A model generated the notes under the pieces. The model worked only from the letters and a program-made list of their open reading frames with translations, was not told where the DNA came from and did not search any database. From positions 167,853 to 231,852 of the forward strand of contig JAPYTQ010000002.1 in NCBI GenBank assembly GCA_029941905.1: 64,000 nt of DNA, in the 5' to 3' direction. Shown here in pieces: positions 8,365-15,771 of this stretch. The translations under genes and the position numbers were made by a program. This DNA is from JAHRVQ01 sp029941905 (GTDB lineage Bacteria > Pseudomonadota > Gammaproteobacteria > Pseudomonadales > Azotimanducaceae). Position 1 is the first letter of the stretch. Each line of letters opens with the position of its first letter.

Positions 8365-10089
8365 TTAATCTCCGGATTGTTGACGGGCAGCAATGGTGTC
8401 GTGTTCCAGCGTGCCATCAAAACTGTTAATGAGTTGTCGCACATTCTCATCATTTTCTATTTCTTTTACCGCTGCTGCCCGGGCTTCATCCTGTTTACGC
8501 GTTCGAGCAGCCGCAGGAGTCTCATCTGTCGCCTCGCCAATTTCCACTTTCACTTTAATATCACGTTGATATAGTTTTACCAGCGCGGCTTCAATCCTCG
8601 ATTCATGCCTGCTGTTCCATAAGCTGGCGTGGTGTTCGTTAAGCCGCAGCTGGCAAGCCCCTTTAGTTGCCTGACGGATTACACAGTTTGACGCAAGGGA
8701 GAACGTAACCCCTGACAACCCAAGCATGGGCAGGATGGTTACCCAGTTACCTGGCGACAGGTCCGGTGCAACTTCGGGATTTTCCGACGATGATTTAGCG
8801 GGTTCTTCTTGTGAAATATCAGGTGAAGGATCAGGTATTGGATCAGGCACAGGATCAGAAACAGGTTTGATTACGGGTTCTGTCGAATCCTGGCCAAGAC
8901 TTGCCAAAATCCCGGAGACTCTGGATGTTGCACTATCTATGGGAGCTACGGACGCTGTTTTTTTTTTAAGTTCCGATTCACCCGTGCCTGCCTCGCCGGT
9001 GGCAGCCGCCGGTGAGAATGCGAGCATTCGGAGCATGATCATCTCAAACCCGGTTCTCGGGTCAGGTGAGAACGGAAGATCACGCTGGCCAATCAATCCT
9101 ATCTGGTAAAACAGTTGCACATCTTCTCGCCCAATCGCCTCGGCGATCGCGATAATCAATTCCCGATCTCCCTGACTGTTGTCTATTCCTGCCGGTACCG
9201 CCTGGGCTACAGCGACGCGATGCAGGACCGACAGCACCTCAGCGAGCAAAGCGCCATAGTCCGGTGAAAATTCTGACAATTGGGTGATTTTACCCAATAA
9301 CCCCGACGCATTTTTTTGGATCAGTAAATCAAGCAATTCATAGACTGATCTTTGATCAATGCTACCCAGCATCAGCTTCACATCCGCATCTCTAACGGAG
9401 TTGTTTCCGAACGAGATCGCCTGATCGGTTAAACTCAGGGCGTCCCGCATACTGCCATCTGCCGCCCTGCCTAGCTGCCAGAGTGCCGGATCATCAAAGG
9501 TCACTGCCTCAGCAGTGAGGATTTGCCGGAGATAACTCACGATTCGCTCTGGGGACAGGTTTTTCAGGTTGAACTGTAAACAGCGGGACAAGACGGTAAT
9601 GGGAAGCTTCTTTGGATCCGTTGTTGCCAGGAGAAATTTCACATGCTCAGGCGGTTCTTCCAGGGTCTTTAGCAGTGCGTTGAAGCTGTGGTTGGATAAC
9701 ATATGCACTTCGTCAATCAAGTACACTTTGAAGCGGTTTTTTGCAGGCATGTACTGGACGTTATCGAGGATTTCCCGCGTATCTTCCACCTTGGTACGGG
9801 ACGCGGCATCATATTCAATCAGGTCGATGCTGCGACCTTGAGCAATTTCAACACAGGACCCGCACTGCCCACAGGGTTTTGAAGAGACGCCGGTCTCACA
9901 ATTAAGACACTTCGCCAGAATTCTCGCGATCGTGGTCTTCCCCACACCCCGGGTACCGGTAAACAAGTAAGCATGATGCAGACGATCATTATCTAACGCA
10001 TTAACCAATGCGCGCAGTACATGTTCCTGGCCTTCGAGTTCCTCGAAATTCGCCGGGCGATATTTTCTTGCAAGTACCTGATAGCTCAT
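8365..10089 (-). CDS. dnaX: DNA polymerase III subunit gamma/tau
   Basis: Clamp-loader ATPase of the replisome. Walker A GTRGVGKT is at residues 45-52, a zinc module of cysteines at 61, 64, 73, 76 and 79 follows, Walker B reads LIDEVHML and the arginine finger segment SRCLQF. Domains I-III end near residue 365; a proline/aspartate-rich linker (PVPDPIPDPSPD) and a tau-type C-terminal domain complete 574 residues. I start at the ATG at 10089 (SYQVLARKYRP, as in E. coli) rather than an upstream TTG. Codons 375-378 lie in a run of ten A that could produce a short gamma form. First gene of the dnaX-ybaB-recR-rnd operon. Confidence 0.95.
   Translation of the reverse strand: MSYQVLARKYRPANFEELEGQEHVLRALVNALDNDRLHHAYLFTGTRGVGKTTIARILAKCLNCETGVSSKPCGQCGSCVEIAQGRSIDLIEYDAASRTKVEDTREILDNVQYMPAKNRFKVYLIDEVHMLSNHSFNALLKTLEEPPEHVKFLLATTDPKKLPITVLSRCLQFNLKNLSPERIVSYLRQILTAEAVTFDDPALWQLGRAADGSMRDALSLTDQAISFGNNSVRDADVKLMLGSIDQRSVYELLDLLIQKNASGLLGKITQLSEFSPDYGALLAEVLSVLHRVAVAQAVPAGIDNSQGDRELIIAIAEAIGREDVQLFYQIGLIGQRDLPFSPDPRTGFEMIMLRMLAFSPAAATGEAGTGESELKKKTASVAPIDSATSRVSGILASLGQDSTEPVIKPVSDPVPDPIPDPSPDISQEEPAKSSSENPEVAPDLSPGNWVTILPMLGLSGVTFSLASNCVIRQATKGACQLRLNEHHASLWNSRHESRIEAALVKLYQRDIKVKVEIGEATDETPAAARTRKQDEARAAAVKEIENDENVRQLINSFDGTLEHDTIAARQQSGD
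8958..8967 (-). promoter_or_regulatory. A10 slippage site inside dnaX (candidate gamma-subunit signal)
   Basis: On the coding strand the frame reads CTT AAA AAA AAA ACA, with ten consecutive A. A -1 shift gives eight new residues (NSVRSSHR) and then TAG; a +1 shift gives QRP and then TAG. Either way the product stops at about 380-385 residues, just after clamp-loader domain III, which is what a gamma subunit is. E. coli makes gamma by ribosomal frameshifting on A-AAA-AAG, and Thermus by transcriptional slippage on an A9 run. That this run does the same here is inference. Confidence 0.55.
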
Positions 10090-10177
10090 TGACAAAAATT
10101 TGGCATAATTCGACTCCGATTCAGATTGTATTAGTAATTGCGCTTGAGATCACTCATCGGCATGTGTTTTCACTCAG

Positions 10178-10280
10178 GGAAGCTCTGATTAAGTAGATAT
10201 CTTCGTCAGGGCAAGGAAGGGTGGAATTGAGAAAAGTTGTTACTATGCCGTATATTGGCGACGTTTTGGATTTCTGTCCC
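10178..10280 (+). repeat. Degraded MITE-like repeat, copy A
   Basis: This stretch in the divergent dnaX/glpQ-like intergenic region closely resembles the reverse complement of 38290-38393: both have CTCTGATTAA or CTCAGATTAA at one end, then TCGTCAGGGCAAGGAAGGG, then a GGAAT-GAGAAAA block. Only one terminal inverted repeat is recognisable here, so the copy looks truncated or diverged. It may have supplied promoter or transcript-end sequence to the flanking genes, but nothing shows that directly. Confidence 0.6.
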
Positions 10281-10318
10281 AGTTTGAACCCAATCAAAAA
10301 CCACACAGGCCACCAGCG

Positions 10319-11029
10319 ATGACGCAATCAACTTTTCTGTGCATTGGGCATCGTGGTGCTTCTGGCCATGCGCCAGAAAACACGCTTAAAGCCTTTGAAA
10401 TAGCAGTTGACATGAACTGCCCCTGGGTTGAGTTGGATGTTTATGCGGTGGAAACCGAGCTGCTGGTCATTCACGACGACAAGCTGGAGCGTACGACCAA
10501 TGGCACCGGCATGGTCATGGACGCCAATCTAGGCTACCTTCGCTCTCTGGATGCCGGACAGGGTCAACAAATCCCAACCTTGAATGAAGTCATTCAAACC
10601 GTCGATCACAGGGCCGGGATAAATATTGAACTCAAGGGGCCGGACACAGCAGAACCTGTGAACCAGCTCCTGTTGGAACTGACCCGGTCCGGATGGCAAA
10701 ACGAAGAATTTCTGATTTCATCCTTCAATCACAGAGAACTTGCCCGGGCTGATCCGCGATATCGGCGGGGCGCGCTGTTTCATCGCAAGGTCAAAGACTA
10801 TTTTTCAGTGACGGACAGGCTCGCCGCCTACGCTATAAACCTTTCCATGAAAATTGTCGATCAGGAGACCGTGACCCAAGCCCATCAACGTGGGCTAAAA
10901 GTTTACGTTTACACTGTCAACAAGAAGAAGGATATGCAGGCACTAAAATCAATGGGCGCAGACGGCGTTTTTACGAATTTCCCTGACCGCTTTCCCTGGG
11001 AGGAAGACCACAATGTTACCAGTTGCTAA
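10319..11029 (+). CDS. Glycerophosphodiester phosphodiesterase
   Basis: A 236-residue cytosolic GDPD enzyme that hydrolyses glycerophosphodiesters to glycerol-3-phosphate and an alcohol, like UgpQ. The active-site motif GHRGASGHAPENTL is at the N-terminus, ELDV follows, HDD-LERTTNG carries a metal/catalytic histidine, and the INIELKG strand carries a catalytic glutamate. There is no signal peptide. The gene overlaps the next (acetyltransferase) by 17 bases. Divergent from dnaX, with a repeat in the intergenic region. Confidence 0.9.
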   Translation: MTQSTFLCIGHRGASGHAPENTLKAFEIAVDMNCPWVELDVYAVETELLVIHDDKLERTTNGTGMVMDANLGYLRSLDAGQGQQIPTLNEVIQTVDHRAGINIELKGPDTAEPVNQLLLELTRSGWQNEEFLISSFNHRELARADPRYRRGALFHRKVKDYFSVTDRLAAYAINLSMKIVDQETVTQAHQRGLKVYVYTVNKKKDMQALKSMGADGVFTNFPDRFPWEEDHNVTSC

Positions 11030-11501
11030 CATCGCCCGGGTCGAGCAGAAACATGTGCTTGCAAATCTGCTGCAATATTACCTGTATGATTTTTCGGAAT
11101 TTTCCGACGATCAGATCAGCCGGGATGGGCGTTTCGACTATCCGTACCTGGACTATTACTGGCAGGATCCTGACCGTACACCCTATTTGTTCTACCTGGA
11201 TGGTAAACCCATCGGATTTGCGCTGGTTCGTGTTGAAACCGATCCGTCGAACGGAAACAAGTGCACAGACCTGGCTGAGTTTTTTATCTTGAGACCTTAT
11301 CGGCGCCGGGGATACGGATCGACTTTAGCGATTTCAGTCTGGGGGTGCCACCCGGGTAAATGGAAGGTCAGGGTCTTGCAAACAAATAAAGCCGCCTACC
11401 CATTCTGGAAACAGGTAATCGGCGAATTTACTGCTGGCGACGTCCTGGAGACGTCACTCGGCGCCCACCCTTTTATTGAATTTGAGTTTGAATCTGGTTG
11501 A
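11013..11501 (+). CDS. GNAT family N-acetyltransferase
   Basis: A 162-residue acetyltransferase. The acetyl-CoA-binding motif appears as FILRPYRRRGYGSTLA (R-x-x-G-x-G form), followed by a beta bulge KVRVLQTNKAAYPFWKQV typical of the C-terminal GNAT half. Substrate cannot be read from the sequence. It is translationally coupled to the glycerophosphodiesterase gene (17-base overlap) and converges with the psp operon end 14 bases later. Confidence 0.82.
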   Translation: MLPVANIARVEQKHVLANLLQYYLYDFSEFSDDQISRDGRFDYPYLDYYWQDPDRTPYLFYLDGKPIGFALVRVETDPSNGNKCTDLAEFFILRPYRRRGYGSTLAISVWGCHPGKWKVRVLQTNKAAYPFWKQVIGEFTAGDVLETSLGAHPFIEFEFESG

Positions 11502-11515
11502 GCGGGATGGTCCCT

Positions 11516-11782
11516 TCAACCTTTACTGGCCAGGTCATCGATTTTTCGACTCAGGTTTTGCTTCTCATCGGTGACAATTTCTTCCAGCACCTCCAGCCGC
11601 CGTTTCGAATCTTCCAGTTCCTGTTCCATCAGGGCCAGATCTTCTTCAAGCTCAAAAATTCGATCCTTCATTTCTTTCGGGCTGCCACTCTTCGAGGCTT
11701 TAATAATCTTAACGACCGTATCGGAGATGATCGCCGTGACCACAACCACGCCGACGAATATCCAAAATGTGCTACCAGGCAT
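11516..11782 (-). CDS. Membrane-anchored coiled-coil protein, end of psp operon
   Basis: An 88-residue protein with one N-terminal membrane helix (about residues 6-24) followed by a highly charged coiled coil (KDRIFELEEDLALMEQELE and onward to residue 82). The layout is PspB-like but it is a separate gene from the pspB located upstream. Its ATG overlaps the end of the DUF2807 gene by 11 bases, so it is the last gene of the psp operon. It probably interacts with PspA or PspC through the coiled coil; that is inference from layout and position. Confidence 0.75.
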   Translation of the reverse strand: MPGSTFWIFVGVVVVTAIISDTVVKIIKASKSGSPKEMKDRIFELEEDLALMEQELEDSKRRLEVLEEIVTDEKQNLSRKIDDLASKG

Positions 11783-12449
11783 GTTCTTTTCCTCTTTTTG
11801 GGGGTTGGGGTTCTTTTCTACGCCTTGTTACCTTCCCTGACCCCGTGATTTGTTTGTAGACATCCGGATACCCCGCATAGCTCACCGATCCGGAGCCGGA
11901 GATAACAACCGATAGTTCATCGCTGACCGATACACTGACAGAACCAGCACCCGCTACATTGATGTCAGCAAAATCGCTGACGAGTTTTTCAGACGAATAT
12001 TGTCCGGAACCACTTATTTTAATTCGTTGAACTTCGACATCACCTTCTGCCTTCACACTTCCCGAACCCGTGATATTCGCTTCAAACTGATCCGCGGTGA
12101 GCTTTTCCAACGAGAGCTGACCGGAACCGGAAACCAGCACGGAAACATGATCATTGTCCAGGTCAGGTATCACTATTCGCCCGGTGCCGGAAAACGTCAC
12201 ACGACGGACGTCTTTCATTTTCAGATCATAGGAAATGATTTCCCGACGCACCTTGAGCAACACAATGTGAGGATTTACGTAGCCGAGCCGGAGAACACCA
12301 TCGACCACTTCAGACTGAATATTCTTCAGAACATAGTCAGGTGCATGAATGGTGAGGGATTCGTCATCAGATTGGATGATTTTCAACGTGCCGGGGCCAC
12401 GAAATCTGACCTGGTCAAACTTCATCACTGAACGAGTTTCAACGGTCAT
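11772..12449 (-). CDS. DUF2807/Toast-rack-like beta-repeat protein
   Basis: A 225-residue protein built of repeating beta strands, each turn carrying a small-residue motif such as SGTGRI, SGSGQL, TGSGSV, SGSGQY, AGAGSV, SGSGSV, TGSGKV. This is the DUF2807/DUF4097-type (Toast-rack) fold that is often found next to PspC. No signal peptide or membrane helix is visible, which is unusual because many relatives are exported. The ATG at 12449 overlaps the pspC stop (TGATG), replacing a weaker TTG one codon upstream. A role in envelope stress is inferred from the operon. Confidence 0.8.
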   Translation of the reverse strand: MTVETRSVMKFDQVRFRGPGTLKIIQSDDESLTIHAPDYVLKNIQSEVVDGVLRLGYVNPHIVLLKVRREIISYDLKMKDVRRVTFSGTGRIVIPDLDNDHVSVLVSGSGQLSLEKLTADQFEANITGSGSVKAEGDVEVQRIKISGSGQYSSEKLVSDFADINVAGAGSVSVSVSDELSVVISGSGSVSYAGYPDVYKQITGSGKVTRRRKEPQPPKRGKEHAW

Positions 12450-13414
12450 CAATCTTCCCCGGAAATTTTCTTGAATTCACGTTGCAATTCAAATTTCGAT
12501 GACGTGACGTGAGTTTCCATACACCTTAATTTGTCTTCAATATCGGCAAATTTCCTTTTCGCGGTACTCATTGCCTGAACATTTGATATGCGGGGTTTGT
12601 TTACGCGGTTTTCGGATTTTCGTTCTCGCATCGAAGGCCTCATATGCTCATCTTCACGCTGGTGACCCTGATCAAACCGGTCGGTCACCTCACGATAATA
12701 TGGTTTTTTGTCCATTAGAAAATAGGTGATGAAATAAGCAGGGACGGCGATCGAAGGTAAGAAAAATAACCCACACAACGCGCCAAGCCGAACCTGCCAG
12801 GTTTCCACCCCCAGGTATTCAGCCGAACCGGCGCATACACCGCAGATCTTTTTGTTCTTGTTGTCCCGGTACAGCCCGTAACCATGACGTCGCCATTTAG
12901 TTCGGCCCCAACGGCGGAAATCAGCATTGCCATAACTGCGATATTGTCGTTTTGATTTTCCCCGTTTCGTGCGCCGACTGGAGCGATATTCCTGGCCGCT
13001 GCTCCTGCTGGCGAACTCTGCCGCTTCTTCTGTGGCCTGCCTGGCTTTTCTTGCAGCGCGACGAGCTTTTCTGGCTTCAACTTCTGCGCTATCAAGTCCG
13101 TCCATTGTATCGGAGCCATGACTACCAGACTGTTCATCAAACATCTTCTGGGATTTTTCGTCGATCCATTCTTCCGCTTTGCGGGACCATGTTTCTGCCA
13201 CATCATCGACAAAATCTTCTATGGATTTGTCCAGGTCTCTTTCCCTGGGGCTTTGTCGGCGATGGGCACGTCGTGCTAATTCTTCAGCTCTGTCGGCAGT
13301 GCGCTTTGCCTGCTGTCCTTTTCGCTGAGCTCTTTGCTCGGCTCTGTCCGCCAGCCTTCTGGCCCTTCTGGCAGCTCTTTCTGCATCACGTCGTTCTCGA
13401 TCTGACCTGCTCAC
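12449..13414 (-). CDS. pspC: PspC-domain protein with long coiled-coil extension
   Basis: A 321-residue protein, much longer than the roughly 120-residue E. coli PspC. Residues 1-150 are an Arg/Ala/Glu-rich helical region (ERRDAERAARRARR and similar). The PspC domain lies at about 178-240, with NKKICGVCAGSAEYLGVE followed by two membrane segments ending at YFITYFLMDKKPYY. A C-terminal helix (FADIEDKLRCMETHVTSSKF) matches the leucine-zipper-like tail of PspC. PspB and PspC sense membrane damage and release PspA from PspF. Start is GTG at 13414 behind AAGGGGA. Located after pspB and coupled to the Toast-rack gene. Confidence 0.88.
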   Translation of the reverse strand: MSRSDRERRDAERAARRARRLADRAEQRAQRKGQQAKRTADRAEELARRAHRRQSPRERDLDKSIEDFVDDVAETWSRKAEEWIDEKSQKMFDEQSGSHGSDTMDGLDSAEVEARKARRAARKARQATEEAAEFASRSSGQEYRSSRRTKRGKSKRQYRSYGNADFRRWGRTKWRRHGYGLYRDNKNKKICGVCAGSAEYLGVETWQVRLGALCGLFFLPSIAVPAYFITYFLMDKKPYYREVTDRFDQGHQREDEHMRPSMRERKSENRVNKPRISNVQAMSTAKRKFADIEDKLRCMETHVTSSKFELQREFKKISGED

Positions 13415-13443
13415 TTGATTCCCCTTATTTCCTGACCCGGTCT

Positions 13444-13689
13444 CTATGCCTGGCGCTGTTCTTCACGCCATTCCGGGTTTTCAACATCCAGAATAGCTTC
13501 CAGGGTTTCGATTCTGGCAGCCATTTTATTTGCCACCTCAATCATCTCGTCCAGTTCCGCACGTTCCCCGGAAGAGAGGCCATCAGCCGTACGAGCGACT
13601 GATTTGTAATGAAGAATAATCCAGATAGGTGCCACGATAACCAGGAAAACAAGCACGGGGACAAATATTGCTACTAACCAACCTTCCAT
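13444..13689 (-). CDS. pspB: Phage shock protein B
   Basis: An 81-residue inner-membrane protein: an N-terminal transmembrane helix (FVPVLVFLVIVAPIWIILHY), then a cytoplasmic coiled coil with ELDEMIEVANKMAARIETLEAIL, and the C-terminal motif PEWREEQ characteristic of PspB. It acts with PspC as the sensor that binds PspA under envelope stress. Position between pspA and pspC is as in E. coli. Confidence 0.93.
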   Translation of the reverse strand: MEGWLVAIFVPVLVFLVIVAPIWIILHYKSVARTADGLSSGERAELDEMIEVANKMAARIETLEAILDVENPEWREEQRQA

Positions 13690-13732
13690 AATAGTCTCAA
13701 CCTTAATTTAATCGTCTGACTGATATCGGGAT

Positions 13733-14410
13733 TTACTGTTCTGCCGCATCGGGCGACTGCCCCATGCGTTCTTTTAGCTTGGCCAGTTCCTCATCGACCT
13801 TCTCGTCAGACTCCAGATCTGCAATCTCATCAGCAAGGTTTCGTTGTCCCAGATCATAACTCTCTATTTCGCCTTCCATCACGTCGATTTTTCGTTCGTA
13901 ATGTTCGAAACGACTCATGGCAGCATCGATATCGACCTCGTGCAATTGGCGTTTAACCCCAATTCTTGATTTCGCAGTTTTACCACGCAGGATCAAAGCT
14001 TTCTGACGTGCCTTGGCATCACCTAACTTCTGCTGCAGCAAACCGATGTCGTCTGACAGTTTCTCCAGATTGTGCTCGATCTGGCCAAGGTCAGAACTCA
14101 CCGTATCGACCTCTTCGAGTGCAGCCGTCTTTTCTTTCAGCGCCGCCCGGGCAAGGTCTTCCCTGTCTTTCGAGATCGCCGTTTCCGCCTTACGTTCCCA
14201 CTCAGCCGCTTCCTTCTTCATCCGTTCGGTACGGCGACCTAATTCTTTCTTGTCGGCTATCAGTTTTGCTGACTGGGTACGAACCTCAACCAGGGTCTCT
14301 TCCATTTCCTGAATTATCAGTCGGACCATCTTTTCAGGATCTTCTGCCTTGTCCAGGATGGAATTGATATTGGCATTGATTATGTCTGTGAATCTGGAAA
14401 ATATACCCAT
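13733..14410 (-). CDS. pspA: Phage shock protein A
   Basis: A 225-residue ESCRT-III-like coiled-coil protein. The N-terminal amphipathic helix MGIFSRFTDIINANINSIL binds membranes, DPEKMVRLIIQEMEETLVEVR is the family signature, and long heptad repeats fill the rest. PspA inhibits the activator PspF in unstressed cells and forms protective scaffolds on damaged membrane. First gene of the operon; a sigma-54-type promoter and activator-like repeats lie in the 300 bases upstream, with pspF divergent beyond them. Confidence 0.96.
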   Translation of the reverse strand: MGIFSRFTDIINANINSILDKAEDPEKMVRLIIQEMEETLVEVRTQSAKLIADKKELGRRTERMKKEAAEWERKAETAISKDREDLARAALKEKTAALEEVDTVSSDLGQIEHNLEKLSDDIGLLQQKLGDAKARQKALILRGKTAKSRIGVKRQLHEVDIDAAMSRFEHYERKIDVMEGEIESYDLGQRNLADEIADLESDEKVDEELAKLKERMGQSPDAAEQ

Positions 14411-14453
14411 CTTCGTTTGCCTCTTCTTTGTTGAAACTAGTGTTAAAACTTAT

Positions 14454-14470
14454 CGGCAGATGCTCTGCCG
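14454..14470. other. Hairpin in the pspA leader
   Basis: Perfect inverted repeat of seven bases (CGGCAGA and TCTGCCG) around a three-base loop, 44 bases upstream of pspA and inside its predicted leader. On the minus strand it also resembles a weak sigma-54 site (GG and GC ten bases apart), but the site at 14518-14534 fits better. It could be a leader structure or a binding site. Confidence 0.4.
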
Positions 14471-14517
14471 GTTTATCGCTATTTCACATAGCGCGTTTAA
14501 ATTCTATGCCTAACCAA

Positions 14518-14534
14518 TAACACATTCCGTGCCA
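14518..14534 (-). promoter_or_regulatory. Candidate sigma-54 promoter of the psp operon
   Basis: On the minus strand TGGCACG (14534-14528) matches the -24 half of the sigma-54 consensus exactly; after four bases the -12 half reads GTGTT where TTGCW is expected, so the GC dinucleotide is GT. Initiation would fall near 14508, leaving a leader of roughly 100 bases to pspA. A sigma-54 promoter is expected because the divergent gene is pspF, a sigma-54 activator. Confidence 0.6.
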
Positions 14535-14565
14535 AGACATCGGAGTACGCTATGTTACTGTTATG

Positions 14566-14599
14566 TATAGGTTATTTAAAATCCACACGAATAGGTTAT
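14566..14599. promoter_or_regulatory. Direct repeat, possible PspF upstream activating sites
   Basis: TATAGGTTAT at 14566-14575 and AATAGGTTAT at 14590-14599 share nine bases and are 24 bases apart. They lie about 60-90 bases upstream of the predicted psp transcription start, where a bacterial enhancer-binding protein would bind. Identification as PspF sites rests on position only. Confidence 0.4.
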
Positions 14600-14709
14600 G
14601 ATTACCTTGTTAATGCACTGCTCATAAATTAGTGAATCAAACCAACAATTAGCATTTTAACCTAACCTGATCATCACCCAACCTGATCTTAAGCAAACAG
14701 GAAGCATGG

Positions 14710-15759
14710 ATGTCACAAGGACCACAAGCAGAACGACTTATAGGTGAGTCGCCTTCATTTTTAGAGGTACTTGAGCTCACTTCGCAGATAGCACCATTGA
14801 ACAAACCTTTACTTATAGTCGGCGAGAGAGGTACAGGGAAAGAACTCATCGCCGCGCGGCTCCATTATCTGTCAGGCCGCTGGGACCAGGAATATCTGAA
14901 GATGAATTGTGCCGCGATTAGTGAAACCCTGCTGGAGTCCGAGTTGTTCGGCCATGAGGTAGGATCCTTTACCGGTGCGCAGAAGCTTCATCGCGGCCGA
15001 TTTGAACGGGCCGACAAGGGTACTCTTTTTCTGGATGAACTGGCGAACACTTCACAGCTGGTGCAGGAGAAGCTATTGAGAATAATCGAGTATGGTGAAT
15101 TTGAGCGGGTCGGCGGCAGCAAGACAATAATCACCGATATCAGGCTGATCGCGGCGACCAATGAGGACCTACCGGCTCTGGCAAGGAAAGGTGCCTTTCG
15201 CGAAGACCTTCTGGATCGCCTGGCGTTCGACGTAATCACCCTGCCTCCACTGCGAGCTCGACCCGAAGATATTCTTATTCTTGCCGAACATTTTGCGGTT
15301 TCCATGGCGATCGATCTGGGCAGAGAGTACTTTCCTGGTTTTACACCCGCTGCCAGGAAAGTACTGCGCAGCTATCACTGGCCCGGCAATGTCAGGGAGC
15401 TTAAAAATGTAGTGGAACGAAGTGTTTACAGAAACCAGGCACTTGATGCACCGGTTGACCTGATTTCGCTCGATCCCTTCGATTCTCCTTTTAGACCTAC
15501 TGCAGCAAACCAGACCCTTAGTGTTTCATCCACACCTGATGCCAGCGACCACACGACCACGGTCGTGCCACCGGTGCCGAGTGTGAGTGACTTCCCCATC
15601 GATTTTCGGCAGTCAGTACAGGACTATGAGGTTGGTCTGATCAAGAATGCCCTGGCGAGTAATCAGTTTAACCAGAAGAAAACTGCGGAGGCCCTGGGTG
15701 TTACCTACCACCAGCTTCGTGGGTATCTTAAGAAGTATGATCTGTTGGAGAGTGCTTAA
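14710..15759 (+). CDS. pspF: Psp operon transcriptional activator PspF
   Basis: A 349-residue sigma-54 enhancer-binding protein without a receiver domain, as expected for PspF. Walker A is GERGTGKE (38-45), the sigma-54 loop reads GSFTGA at 85-90 instead of the canonical GAFTGA, Walker B is GTLFLDELA, and the C-terminal Fis-type helix-turn-helix contains QKKTAEALGVTYHQLRGYL. A Ser/Thr/Pro-rich linker of about 50 residues separates the two domains. PspA binds and inhibits the AAA domain. Divergent from pspA, sharing the 300-base control region. Confidence 0.94.
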   Translation: MSQGPQAERLIGESPSFLEVLELTSQIAPLNKPLLIVGERGTGKELIAARLHYLSGRWDQEYLKMNCAAISETLLESELFGHEVGSFTGAQKLHRGRFERADKGTLFLDELANTSQLVQEKLLRIIEYGEFERVGGSKTIITDIRLIAATNEDLPALARKGAFREDLLDRLAFDVITLPPLRARPEDILILAEHFAVSMAIDLGREYFPGFTPAARKVLRSYHWPGNVRELKNVVERSVYRNQALDAPVDLISLDPFDSPFRPTAANQTLSVSSTPDASDHTTTVVPPVPSVSDFPIDFRQSVQDYEVGLIKNALASNQFNQKKTAEALGVTYHQLRGYLKKYDLLESA

Positions 15760-15771
15760 AAGGAAAGGTGC

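Noticed and set aside
10096..10318. 4.5S (SRP) RNA gene near dnaX
   Set aside because: Some gammaproteobacteria have it near dnaX, but the conserved GGAAGGAAGCAGCC core is absent; the similar-looking stretch belongs to the repeat.
14454..14470. Palindrome read as the main sigma-54 promoter
   Set aside because: GG and GC are ten bases apart, but TGGCACG at 14528-14534 matches better; I list the palindrome as a leader hairpin only.
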